A program made the translations under genes and the position numbers. DNA of 51,929 bases from Paenibacillus kobensis NBRC 15729. Its GTDB lineage: Bacteria; Bacillota; Bacilli; Paenibacillales; Paenibacillaceae. How positions within the stretch are numbered: position 1 is the stretch's first letter; every line of letters starts with the position of its first letter. Positions 44,365 through 51,929 of the stretch are shown here, one piece after another. The notes beneath the pieces were generated by a model that was not told the DNA's origin, ran no database searches, and was given only the letters and a program-made list of their open reading frames with translations. Location of the stretch: the NCBI RefSeq assembly GCF_004000825.1, contig NZ_BILZ01000043.1, positions 1-51,929 on the forward strand, in the 5' to 3' direction.

Positions 44365-45285
44365 TTATCCTTTGACAGCGCCTACCGTAAGTCCTTTTAC
44401 GAAATATTTCTGGAAGAATGGATAGGCGAATATGATCGGACCGATACCGACAACTGCCATCGCCATCCGAACGGTTTCGCTCGGGAATTTCGTTGCTCCG
44501 CCAATGTGTGCGATTGCATCGCTGTGCTGCGTCAAATACTGGATGTTCGTCAGCGTCTTATACATGACATACTGCAAGCTGTAGTTCTTTTCCGTCGTTA
44601 TGAAGACTAAGCTGAGAAACCAGTCGTTCCAGTAGTTCAATGTGCTGAACAGAGCAACGGTAGCGAGCACCGGTGTTGACAGCGGCAGTACAATCCTGAA
44701 GAAGATACGCATTTCGCCAGCACCGTCAATCTTAGCGGACTCGATAATGGCCGCCGGTATCGTTGTACTGAAGAACGTACGGATGATCAAGACGAAGAAT
44801 GCCGACATCACTAGCGGTAATATAAGCGACCATATGCTGTCCTTCAGATGCAGGAATCTTACATATATGAGGTACCATGGCACGAGACCGCCATTGAACA
44901 ACATCGTGAAGAACACGAAGAAAGTGAAGAATTTGCGCTGCGGGAAGTCCGGCCGGCTGATCGGATATGCATATAAAGCCATTACGATCAAGCTTAATGC
45001 CGTACCAACGACTGTGACGAACGCGGATACGCCGTATGCGCGCGCTATGCTTTCCCAGTCAGAAAAGACAAACTTGTAGGCACTTAGATCAATCTTAGTG
45101 GGAATAAATTTATAGCCGTGCACGATGACATCTGACTCGTTCGAAAGGGATACCATCACTAGCAGAAGTATCGGGAATATACAGAGAGCAGAGTATATAA
45201 AGAATATGATTTTGATCGTCCAATCTCCTACCGGCGACAACGAATTGACCGGTTTAGAGGGAGCGCGTTCAACAGGGGCTTCCAT
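44365..45285 (-). CDS. Carbohydrate ABC permease, LplC type
   Basis: A 306-residue membrane protein with about six spans. EAA loop IIESAKIDGAGEMRIF (about 195-210), where Ser replaces the first Ala of the motif. AGGAGG is six bases before the ATG. Second gene of the importer operon, 44 bp after LplB. The long, six-span form and C-terminal YFVKGLTVGAVKG match the LplC/YtcP group. Confidence 0.92.
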   Translation of the reverse strand: MEAPVERAPSKPVNSLSPVGDWTIKIIFFIYSALCIFPILLLVMVSLSNESDVIVHGYKFIPTKIDLSAYKFVFSDWESIARAYGVSAFVTVVGTALSLIVMALYAYPISRPDFPQRKFFTFFVFFTMLFNGGLVPWYLIYVRFLHLKDSIWSLILPLVMSAFFVLIIRTFFSTTIPAAIIESAKIDGAGEMRIFFRIVLPLSTPVLATVALFSTLNYWNDWFLSLVFITTEKNYSLQYVMYKTLTNIQYLTQHSDAIAHIGGATKFPSETVRMAMAVVGIGPIIFAYPFFQKYFVKGLTVGAVKG

Positions 45286-45329
45286 GTGCTACCTCCTAAA
45301 AATTTGCATTGGCCTGTGTAACAGCTAAT

Positions 45330-46259
45330 TTAGAACAAAGCGCTGTCTTTGTCGATTCGTCTTACGAACCAGTTCGATAGGAAGACGAGTATAAATCCGA
45401 CAGTTGACTGATACAAACCTGCTGCTGATGATAATCCGGAATCGCCCATTGCAATGAACGTTCGATATACGTAAGTGTCGATGACGTTCGTGACCGGGAA
45501 CAAAGGACCAGATTCTTTCGGTACCTGATAGAACAATCCGAAATCGGCGTAGAAGATACGGCCGATCTGCAACAGCGTCATAATAATCATGACCGGGATA
45601 AGCAGTGGTATCGTAATCTTCATAATTTGCTGCCATTTGTTCGCGCCGTCAATCGTCGCTGCTTCGTAATATTCATCATCAATTCCGATAATCGCTGCCA
45701 TGTAGATAACCATATAATAACCGACATTCTTCACCGTATTGACCAGAGGCATAATGTACGGCCATGCTTCTACTTTGAAATACCATTGAACCGGATCTAC
45801 GCCAAACGCTGGTAATATCGTCGTATTGACGAAGCCGTTCTTGTCATGAAGCAAGCCGTATACCAGGTACGAAACTACGATCCAAGACAAGATGTAAGGC
45901 AAGAAAATAATCGATTGGTGAAACCGTGCCAGAAACTTACTCCGAAGCTCATTCAGCATTATCGCGAAGATAACAGGGATAATTAAGTTCAGCACAATAA
46001 ACAATGAGTTGTAGAGCAAGGTATTTCTTGTAATGATCCATGCGTCGCTTGTTTTGAACAAATACTTGAAGTTCTCGAGCCCGACCCACTCACTGTCGAC
46101 AAAGTTCAACAGTATGTTGGAATGCTGGTACGTCATACTCTTGAAGGCGATTACGATACCAGCCATCGGGAGGTAGTTGTTCACAAGCAAAATCAAAAAG
46201 CCGGGCAACATCATTAAGTAAAACATCCCGTATTTCCGTAAATTACTCCTGATTGCCAT
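45330..46259 (-). CDS. Carbohydrate ABC permease, LplB type
   Basis: A 309-residue membrane protein with about six spans. EAA loop EYYEAATIDGANKWQQ (about 195-210). AGGAGG is seven bases before the ATG. First gene of the importer, so its promoter must lie between 46260 and the terminator at 46325. No ATPase gene is present. It is downstream of the YesMN genes, which probably regulate it. Confidence 0.92.
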   Translation of the reverse strand: MAIRSNLRKYGMFYLMMLPGFLILLVNNYLPMAGIVIAFKSMTYQHSNILLNFVDSEWVGLENFKYLFKTSDAWIITRNTLLYNSLFIVLNLIIPVIFAIMLNELRSKFLARFHQSIIFLPYILSWIVVSYLVYGLLHDKNGFVNTTILPAFGVDPVQWYFKVEAWPYIMPLVNTVKNVGYYMVIYMAAIIGIDDEYYEAATIDGANKWQQIMKITIPLLIPVMIIMTLLQIGRIFYADFGLFYQVPKESGPLFPVTNVIDTYVYRTFIAMGDSGLSSAAGLYQSTVGFILVFLSNWFVRRIDKDSALF

Positions 46260-46324
46260 CCAATTTCCTCCTGCTTCTTTCCTAGTGCCCTATCCGGGTC
46301 TTCCTCTTTCGTCTATTTCATTGT

Positions 46325-46362
46325 AAAAAAAATAGCCACGGAGCTCTATTCGCACCGTGACC
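46325..46362 (-). terminator. Terminator of the YesMN operon
   Basis: GTCACGG...CCGTGGC stem with one wobble on the minus strand, followed by ATTTTTTTT, about 30 bp past the regulator stop. Confidence 0.8.
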
Positions 46363-46394
46363 TTATTAACGTTGTTGTGACTTATTTGATTATT

Positions 46395-48014
46395 TTAGTC
46401 GACATGCTGGAATATTCGTCGATATTCCTGAGGCGTTAAGCCCGTTGCTTTCTTGAAAAGTTTGGAGAAGTGTGAAAAATTGCTGTATCCGACCGACACA
46501 GCGATATCGCTGATGCGGTTGTTGCCGTTCTCCAGCTCCGCCTTCGCTCTCACGATTTTGCGGTCCGTCGTGTAATCTGTAATCGACTGTCCGGTTTCCT
46601 TCCGGAACAGGCGGGATAAGTAAGCCGGGTTGAGATAGACATAATCGGCCAGCCTCTCTCTGCTTATATCTTCATCGAGATGCTCCTCGATATATTGCTG
46701 TGCCTTCCGAACCATATTGGAGACGTCTTTGCCGTTCTGCCGCATATATTCAGCTGCCTGCATGCACACCGTTAACGCCCACGCTTTGAGTCCTTGAAGT
46801 GATTTCAGCGCCTGCCCGCCGTCCTCCCATTCCCGATGAGGGTACGCTTTGTCTACAGCAAGCGACTTGCGTTGGAACGTCTGGAAAATCGTGTGCACGA
46901 TGCCGAAATAGATCGACACGATATGCGCGTAATCAATACCTTCTTGTTCCTCCAGCAGCTGATTAAAAAACTCATCGATCTTCGCGGCCAGTTCCGTCCG
47001 CTTGCCCGATTCCAATAAGACCGCCCAATCCGCCAGCGGAGGATGCGATGCCGACATCGCTTGCTGCTTCGAACGGTCTCTCTCCTGAACATGAACGACT
47101 GTGCATGTATCGGTCAGATTGCGTTTCTCCAGCTCATTCAGATGCTGAACCACTTCACGCAGCGATGTGACCGGTGCCGGAACGCCTACATAGCAGGACA
47201 ATCGGCAGTGCAAATACGCGCTGCACTGATCGATATATTGACGGCACCGTGCATCGAGCTCGGCCTTCGCGACAGCATCCGGCTCATAGAGCAGCACGAG
47301 CAATGCGCCGCTGGCATCTTGAATGACTTCGCCGCGCGCGTTCATCAATATAATTTCTTCCGCTGCATTCTTCACGCCATAGGTCATAATTTCTTCATCA
47401 CGCGCCGACCATTCTTCCTGCCACTGCTCAATGCTTATTAGGATGACCATGATCGGAGAGTCCGCTTGCAGCGGGATGCCATACAGCTTCAACTGCGGGT
47501 TCAACTGTTGAGGCGCGACAGACTGCCGCCAATGAATGACATCCTGCCACAAACGCTCCGCCATGACAGGAAGCTGCTTCTGCCACTGCTGGTAATACAG
47601 CTCGTAAGTGCGATGAAAAGCGTCGTGCTCCTCCTGAATCCGAACTTTATCAAAAGCTTGCAGCAGCGTGTTCTGCAGATGACTGTGGTCGACTGGCTTA
47701 AGCAAATAATCAAATCCGTCGAGCTGCAGCGCCTGCTGCGCGTATTTGAAGTCGGCATGGCCCGTCAATAGGATCGTCTTCGTCATCGCTGAATGTACAT
47801 TAACCCAGCTAAGCAGCTCGATACCGGTTTGATTCGGCATATCGATATCGGATAACAGGACATGAATGGTATGCTCTCGAAAATAATTTTGCGCTTCCTC
47901 CGCATCGCAAGCGGTATAAATATTTGCGATCGGCATCGAGCTCCAGTCCAGCCCGTGCACGATTCCTTTGATCGCAATTTCCTCATCGTCTACGATAAGC
48001 AAATTGTATCCCAT
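46395..48014 (-). CDS. YesN-like AraC-type response regulator
   Basis: A 539-residue regulator: receiver domain with VDDEE and phospho-acceptor D56 (LLSDIDMP), a long middle region, and two C-terminal AraC HTH motifs (RERLADYVYLNPAYLSRLFRK and ISDIAVSVGYSNFSHFSKLFKK in outline). Likely activates the adjacent LplBC importer when its kinase senses sugar or wall polymer. The ATG at 48014 has AGGGGG about ten bases upstream; a GTG three codons earlier abuts the site. Confidence 0.9.
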   Translation of the reverse strand: MGYNLLIVDDEEIAIKGIVHGLDWSSMPIANIYTACDAEEAQNYFREHTIHVLLSDIDMPNQTGIELLSWVNVHSAMTKTILLTGHADFKYAQQALQLDGFDYLLKPVDHSHLQNTLLQAFDKVRIQEEHDAFHRTYELYYQQWQKQLPVMAERLWQDVIHWRQSVAPQQLNPQLKLYGIPLQADSPIMVILISIEQWQEEWSARDEEIMTYGVKNAAEEIILMNARGEVIQDASGALLVLLYEPDAVAKAELDARCRQYIDQCSAYLHCRLSCYVGVPAPVTSLREVVQHLNELEKRNLTDTCTVVHVQERDRSKQQAMSASHPPLADWAVLLESGKRTELAAKIDEFFNQLLEEQEGIDYAHIVSIYFGIVHTIFQTFQRKSLAVDKAYPHREWEDGGQALKSLQGLKAWALTVCMQAAEYMRQNGKDVSNMVRKAQQYIEEHLDEDISRERLADYVYLNPAYLSRLFRKETGQSITDYTTDRKIVRAKAELENGNNRISDIAVSVGYSNFSHFSKLFKKATGLTPQEYRRIFQHVD

Positions 48015-48068
48015 ATGATTCACGCCCCCTCTATCGACTCAGAGAGTCTATTCCGTTTTAATACGGCT

Positions 48069-49823
48069 CTATATAGCGGCAGCTTGCCGATCGGTCATAT
48101 TCGGAAACTTGATCGTAATGACAGATCCCATACCGTCTTCCCGGTTAGCGAACTTGATCGTCGCACCCTCTCCATAATGAAGGTTAAGCCGGTGCGCCAC
48201 ATTCATAATGCCAAGCCTGCTGGATTCTCCCTCCGGAAGCGGTATGCCGTCCCGCAATTTCTCCAGCACCTCGACCGGAAACCCGACACCGTTGTCAGAA
48301 ATCGACAGCAGGAACCCGCCGCCGCCTTGTTCCGTATCTTGTACGACCGAAATATGGATGACGAACAGCTGCTTGCGGTTTTTGAAACCATGAATAATCG
48401 AGTTTTCTACGAACGGCTGTACCGTTAACGCTGGAATCGGATAACTCTTAAGCGGCTCAGGGATATCGTATGTAATGACCAGTTTGTTCGGAAAACGAAG
48501 CTCTTGAATCGTAATGTAATTATCGATATGCCGCAGTTCTTCATCAAGGGTGATCGTGTCCCGGTTCGCCCGCATAATAAAGCGGAAATAGTCGGCCAGA
48601 TGAAGCGACATTTTTTTGACCGATTCATGATCCTTCAAAGCGGCGAAGTTATAGATGATATTAAGGGTGTTCATATAGAAATGCGGATTGATCTGAGCTT
48701 GCAGCTGCTTCAATTCCCCCTGCTTTACTCGAAGCTGCTCCTCATACATGCCGATCTTTAGCGTCTTAATCTGCTCTGCCATCGTATTGAACGTATTGGC
48801 TAAGAAGACGAACTCGACTGTCTTATCCGATTGAAGACGAACGTCCAGCATCCCGAGCGAGATCTTCTTCATTCCTAGAATCAGCTCGCCTAGAGGCTTG
48901 AACATAATTTTCTGAACGAATATGAGATACAGCATCAATATAATGAAAATCCCTACCGGCAGGAAAAACACCGCCATCTGAAAGAACGGAAGGTTCTGCA
49001 AAATCGACTTCTCCGGCAGCATCACTGAAAAGGCAAGTTCAACCGCTTCGCTCACTTTCGCCATAACCAAATATTTATCGTCCTCGCCCTTTATCGTCAT
49101 GTAGGGATCGCGGACGTTCACTTCCATCCCGTTCAGCTGAACCGGCAAATGCACTTCACTAAGCGGTATCGACATTCGATTGTTCTGCAGCGTATACAGC
49201 TGGCTGAACGTATTCTCGCCTTGCTGCTCGGCAAGCTTATCGGCTATATCCTTGGCTCGGATGATTGCACCGACATATAGGCTGTCCGTAACATGAATGG
49301 CTTTAATAATAATATAATTGCCTGGAATATTCTCATCCTTGGCGACCTGCCATTTGACCTGGGCCGGATTGTTGGAATCGTTTGCAATAATACTCGGCAC
49401 ATGTCTGCGAAGCAAGCTTTTCATCATCTCATAATTATTGCTTCTCGTTCCGATGATCACGTCTTTGTTGCTGTATAAGAAGAACGTATCGATCAAATCA
49501 TAAAAGCCTACGTCCCGGTTAAGCTTATTGTAGATGCTGACCTTCGTTAGTACATAATTGTCTGAACCGTATTCATAAGAGCTGAGCAGACCGACTTCAC
49601 TATCCAGAACGGCCATTTTCATCAAATAATCACTTACCTGTTTCAAGTTGATATCCGTCTGCTTCACATACATGTCCAGCGTGTTCCGGTACGTCTCGGA
49701 CACTTTGTCACGGACAACCTCTTTGGCATAGAGCGTATTAACGATCATAAACAACACCAACGGAACGATGACAGCAACGAAGCTGAGCAGAAGCTTAACC
49801 TTTAGCGACTGTACTAATGCCAT
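48069..49823 (-). CDS. YesM-like sensor histidine kinase
   Basis: A 584-residue kinase: membrane span (about 8-30), a large extracytoplasmic sensor (about 31-270), second span, HAMP, His_kinase domain with QINPHFYMNTLNIIYNF, and ATPase with DNGVGFP. It pairs with the YesN-like regulator 54 bp downstream. The ATG at 49823 has GGAG seven bases upstream; 20 earlier in-frame codons are rejected. Divergent from the parvulin gene. Confidence 0.9.
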   Translation of the reverse strand: MALVQSLKVKLLLSFVAVIVPLVLFMIVNTLYAKEVVRDKVSETYRNTLDMYVKQTDINLKQVSDYLMKMAVLDSEVGLLSSYEYGSDNYVLTKVSIYNKLNRDVGFYDLIDTFFLYSNKDVIIGTRSNNYEMMKSLLRRHVPSIIANDSNNPAQVKWQVAKDENIPGNYIIIKAIHVTDSLYVGAIIRAKDIADKLAEQQGENTFSQLYTLQNNRMSIPLSEVHLPVQLNGMEVNVRDPYMTIKGEDDKYLVMAKVSEAVELAFSVMLPEKSILQNLPFFQMAVFFLPVGIFIILMLYLIFVQKIMFKPLGELILGMKKISLGMLDVRLQSDKTVEFVFLANTFNTMAEQIKTLKIGMYEEQLRVKQGELKQLQAQINPHFYMNTLNIIYNFAALKDHESVKKMSLHLADYFRFIMRANRDTITLDEELRHIDNYITIQELRFPNKLVITYDIPEPLKSYPIPALTVQPFVENSIIHGFKNRKQLFVIHISVVQDTEQGGGGFLLSISDNGVGFPVEVLEKLRDGIPLPEGESSRLGIMNVAHRLNLHYGEGATIKFANREDGMGSVITIKFPNMTDRQAAAI

Positions 49824-49992
49824 AGTAGCTCTCCATTTCTTTGTACTTTCTGCATTTTTATGTATTCGACCCAATCGATTCATTTCCTCTTACGATTTTT
49901 ATTTGTGATTAAGGTTAGAGCCTATAGATTCTGGTATAGTATTAAGAAGGGGTCACCCATTTTTAAACATTAGAGAGGAGCAACAAGCAATT

Positions 49993-51120
49993 ATGACGGA
50001 AGACAACAAACGGCGCGATCTGTCGCAGCCGGACGAGCAAGCACAGGAACAGACTGACATTTACGATACGAATGGGACAAGCTTCGAGCTGTCCGGGCAA
50101 GACGAAGAAGAAGCAATTGATGATGAGGCAGCAGCCGACCGATCGAACCGATCGATCGCTAGCAGCGACAACGCGCCTAAGCGCTCTGGTGCCGGCGGCT
50201 GGATCGCGGCAGCTATTCTTCTCGTTGCATTCATCATTGTTGCAATCAAAGCATTCTCGACGGGCGGCGAAGGCGGTACGGAAGCAGTCGCTGATGTTAA
50301 CGGAGTAGAAATCACACAGAACCAGCTGTATGAAGCTCTCCTGCCTGGCGGCAATGGCCAGAAAGCGCTCGACAACCTGATTAACTACGAACTAATTAAT
50401 CAAGAAGCCGAGAAGAACGGCATTAAGATCACGCAAGAAGATATGGACCATGAGCTTGAAGGACTTAAGAAGAACATGGGCGGCGAAGACGCGTTCAATC
50501 AAGCGCTGCAGCAATACAACATGACGGTTGAAGATTTGGGGCCAGATCTTCGTCAACAAGCACAATACCGCAAATTGCTCGCGCCTAAGGTCAAAGTAAC
50601 GGACGAAGACATTAAAAATTACTACGAGCAGAACAAAGCTTCGTTCGCAACGCCTGAGCAAGTTCGTGCATCGCATATCCTGGTAGGCACGAAAGAAGAA
50701 GCAGAAGCCGTCCTCAAGCAACTGAACGAAGGCGGCGACTTCGCAACCATCGCGAAAGAGAAATCGCTCGATACAAGCAACAAAGACAACGGCGGCGACT
50801 TGAACTACTTCGGCCGCGGCCAGATGGAAGCGGCATTCGAAGATGCTGCATTCAAGCTTAAAGTCGGCGAAACAAGCCAACCGATTCAAACGTCTTATGG
50901 TTATCACATCATCAAAGTAACTGATCATAAGGATGCGGTTACACCTACGTTTGAAGACAAACAAGCAGAAATTAAAGATACGTTGACGACGCAGCAAATT
51001 TATCAGTTGTCCCAAACGCTCTTGTCGGATCTCCATTCGCAAGCTAAGATCGAGAACTATCTGACGAAAGATACAGAAGAAGCGGCAGCTGGTGAAGCAG
51101 GTACAGAAAAGACTCAATAA
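49993..51120 (+). CDS. PrsA-like parvulin peptidyl-prolyl isomerase, membrane anchored
   Basis: A 375-residue protein. An acidic N-terminal cytosolic stretch (about 1-65), one membrane span (about 69-86), then a SurA_N-like helical region (about 95-210) and a PpiC parvulin domain (about 220-315: VRASHILVGT, GGDLNYFGRGQM, SYGYHIIKV). It helps fold secreted proteins outside the membrane. Unlike Bacillus PrsA it has no lipobox and is anchored as a type II membrane protein. The ATG follows AGAGAGGAGCAACAAGCAATT. It is not linked to the two-component system upstream. Confidence 0.92.
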   Translation: MTEDNKRRDLSQPDEQAQEQTDIYDTNGTSFELSGQDEEEAIDDEAAADRSNRSIASSDNAPKRSGAGGWIAAAILLVAFIIVAIKAFSTGGEGGTEAVADVNGVEITQNQLYEALLPGGNGQKALDNLINYELINQEAEKNGIKITQEDMDHELEGLKKNMGGEDAFNQALQQYNMTVEDLGPDLRQQAQYRKLLAPKVKVTDEDIKNYYEQNKASFATPEQVRASHILVGTKEEAEAVLKQLNEGGDFATIAKEKSLDTSNKDNGGDLNYFGRGQMEAAFEDAAFKLKVGETSQPIQTSYGYHIIKVTDHKDAVTPTFEDKQAEIKDTLTTQQIYQLSQTLLSDLHSQAKIENYLTKDTEEAAAGEAGTEKTQ

Positions 51121-51142
51121 GTCGTTACCTCTTTATTACAAA

Positions 51143-51203
51143 ATAAATAAGGGCATATACGACCTGACATCATTCGATGCTCAGCGTATATGCCCTTATT
51201 TAT
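51143..51203 (+). terminator. Long hairpin terminator of the parvulin gene
   Basis: A perfect 19-bp stem (51143-51161 with 51185-51203) with a 23-nt loop, 22 bp past the stop. Remaining sequence to 51338 shows no gene. Confidence 0.75.
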
Positions 51204-51337
51204 GCCGTGAGGTCATTAAAGCAACACGATCAAAGATATTCGTTTACCATACATTGTCGCGGTTCACTTTACGATCTCAACTGCATTGTATATTTCCAAA
51301 CCCAGACCCGCCTATCAATATTTCAGCTGATAAATAG

Positions 51338-51375
51338 CAAAAAACTCTTATGTACTAGGTACACAAGAGTTCAAT
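51338..51375 (-). terminator. Terminator of the tRNA cluster
   Basis: On the minus strand AACTCTT.TGTAC pairs with GTACA.AAGAGTT, followed by TTTT. It lies 13 bp past the tRNA-Leu 3' end. Confidence 0.8.
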
Positions 51376-51387
51376 CATTCTAAGTAA

Positions 51388-51469
51388 TGGTGCCGGTGAG
51401 AGGACTCGAACCTCCACGGTTTCCCTCACGATTTTGAGTCGCGCGCGTCTGCCATTCCGCCACACCGGC
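51388..51469 (-). tRNA. tRNA-Leu (CAA)
   Basis: Cloverleaf with acceptor pairs GCCGGTG/CACCGGC, TTCGAGTC in the T loop, a long variable arm and an encoded CCA. The anticodon loop CTCAAAA gives anticodon CAA (reads UUG). Confidence 0.93.
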
Positions 51470-51513
51470 TAATCATTATTTTGTTCTTCCTTAGATTAAT
51501 CTAAGGAAAAAGA

Positions 51514-51587
51514 TGGAGGCGCCACCCAGATTCGAACTGGGGGTAAAGCTTTTGCAGAGCTTTGCCTTACCGCTTGGCTATGGCGCC
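51514..51587 (-). tRNA. tRNA-Cys (GCA)
   Basis: 74-nt cloverleaf with GGCGCCA/TGGCGCC acceptor, TTCGAAT T loop, anticodon GCA and an encoded CCA. A perfect palindrome (TTCCTTAGAT/ATCTAAGGAA) lies between it and tRNA-Leu. Confidence 0.95.
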
Positions 51588-51591
51588 GTAA

Positions 51592-51666
51592 TGGAGCGGA
51601 AGACGGGAATCGAACCCGCGACCCTCGCCTTGGCAAGGCGATGCTCTACCGCTGAGCCACTTCCGC
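51592..51666 (-). tRNA. tRNA-Gly (GCC)
   Basis: 75-nt cloverleaf with GCGGAAG/CTTCCGC acceptor, TTCGAAT T loop, anticodon loop TTGCCAA (GCC) and an encoded CCA. Confidence 0.95.
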
Positions 51667-51673
51667 ATTTAAA

Positions 51674-51748
51674 TGGCTGGGGATCCAGGGATCGAACCTG
51701 GGAATGACGGAGTCAAAGTCCGTTGCCTTACCGCTTGGCTAATCCCCA
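51674..51748 (-). tRNA. tRNA-Gln (TTG)
   Basis: 75-nt cloverleaf with TGGGGAT/ATCCCCA acceptor, anticodon loop CTTTGAC (TTG) and an encoded CCA. Confidence 0.95.
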
Positions 51749-51755
51749 ACATTCA

Positions 51756-51832
51756 TGGGGCGATCGAGGGGAATTGAACCCCCGAATGTCGGAATCACAA
51801 TCCGATGCGTTAACCACTTCGCCACGACCGCC
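51756..51832 (-). tRNA. tRNA-His (GTG)
   Basis: 77-nt cloverleaf with the extra G-1:C73 pair (GGCGGTCG/CGATCGCC), anticodon loop TTGTGAT (GTG) and an encoded CCA. Confidence 0.95.
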
Positions 51833-51848
51833 ATGATACAAAAGAAAT

Positions 51849-51922
51849 TGGCAGGGGCAGCAGGAATTGAACCCACACCAAAGGTTTTGGAGACCTTTGT
51901 TCTACCTTTAAACTATGCCCCT
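51849..51922 (-). tRNA. tRNA-Trp (CCA)
   Basis: 74-nt cloverleaf with AGGGGCA/TGCCCCT acceptor, anticodon loop CTCCAAA (CCA) and an encoded CCA. It is the most upstream of the six on the minus strand; the cluster may continue to the right of the window. Confidence 0.95.
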
Positions 51923-51929
51923 ATGTAAA

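Noticed and set aside
51513-51707. 64-codon reading frame in the tRNA cluster
   Set aside because: It runs through the tRNA-Cys, tRNA-Gly and tRNA-Gln genes on the opposite strand and is a well-known type of false frame.

Overview
The window looks like a chromosomal segment of a Paenibacillus-type spore-forming Firmicute. The basis is a small acid-soluble spore protein gene (SspI), an S-layer-homology (SLH) surface enzyme, LiaRS-like, YesMN-like and Lpl-like modules, sugar ABC importers without their own ATPase, frequent GTG/TTG starts with strong Shine-Dalgarno sites, and a mid-range base composition. The genus is inferred from this gene content, not from a search.

Layout. (1) 1-660 is non-coding and repeat-rich: about 3.2 copies of a 167-bp tandem unit, then a 51-bp duplicated hairpin unit. 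(2) 666-12768 is a complete beta-mannan utilisation locus. An SLH-anchored GH26 mannanase and an ABC importer (binding protein and two permeases) lie on the minus strand. Divergent to them are a cytosolic GH113 mannosidase/mannanase, a cellobiose/mannobiose 2-epimerase and a GH130 phosphorylase. The inferred route is mannan to oligosaccharides outside the cell, import, trimming to mannobiose, epimerisation to mannosyl-glucose, and phosphorolysis to mannose-1-phosphate plus glucose. An orphan paralogous binding protein follows at 13176-14465. (3) 14759-17259 holds a small P-loop kinase-like gene and a flavin monooxygenase/DUF3237 pair. (4) 17500-22210 is a very AT-rich island with two uncharacterised genes: a REase-like/STAND-NTPase protein and a protein with a HEPN/AbiU2-like R-x5-H motif. 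It is flanked by two directly repeated, structured non-coding elements and is the best candidate here for an undescribed (probably anti-phage) system. (5) 22241-24531 has an rRNA methyltransferase-like gene, a KtrA/C-like K+ regulator, sspI and a small membrane protein. (6) 24675-28730 is a LacI-led operon with two Gfo/Idh/MocA dehydrogenases and a ThuA-like protein. (7) 28999-38327 is mostly housekeeping: a BNR lipoprotein, prfC, a cyclase, zwf, a YwmB-like protein, two unknown genes, moeA and mobB. (8) 38359-42326 is a six-gene envelope-stress operon combining a LiaI-like protein, two PspA paralogues, PspC, LiaS and LiaR. (9) 42666-49823 is an Lpl-type sugar importer with a YesMN two-component system. 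(10) 49993-51120 encodes a membrane-anchored parvulin, and 51388-51922 is a six-gene tRNA cluster (Trp-His-Gln-Gly-Cys-Leu) on the minus strand.

Neither ABC cassette has an ATPase gene, so both probably use a shared MsmX-type ATPase encoded elsewhere. All functional calls come from reading motifs and context; no search was run.
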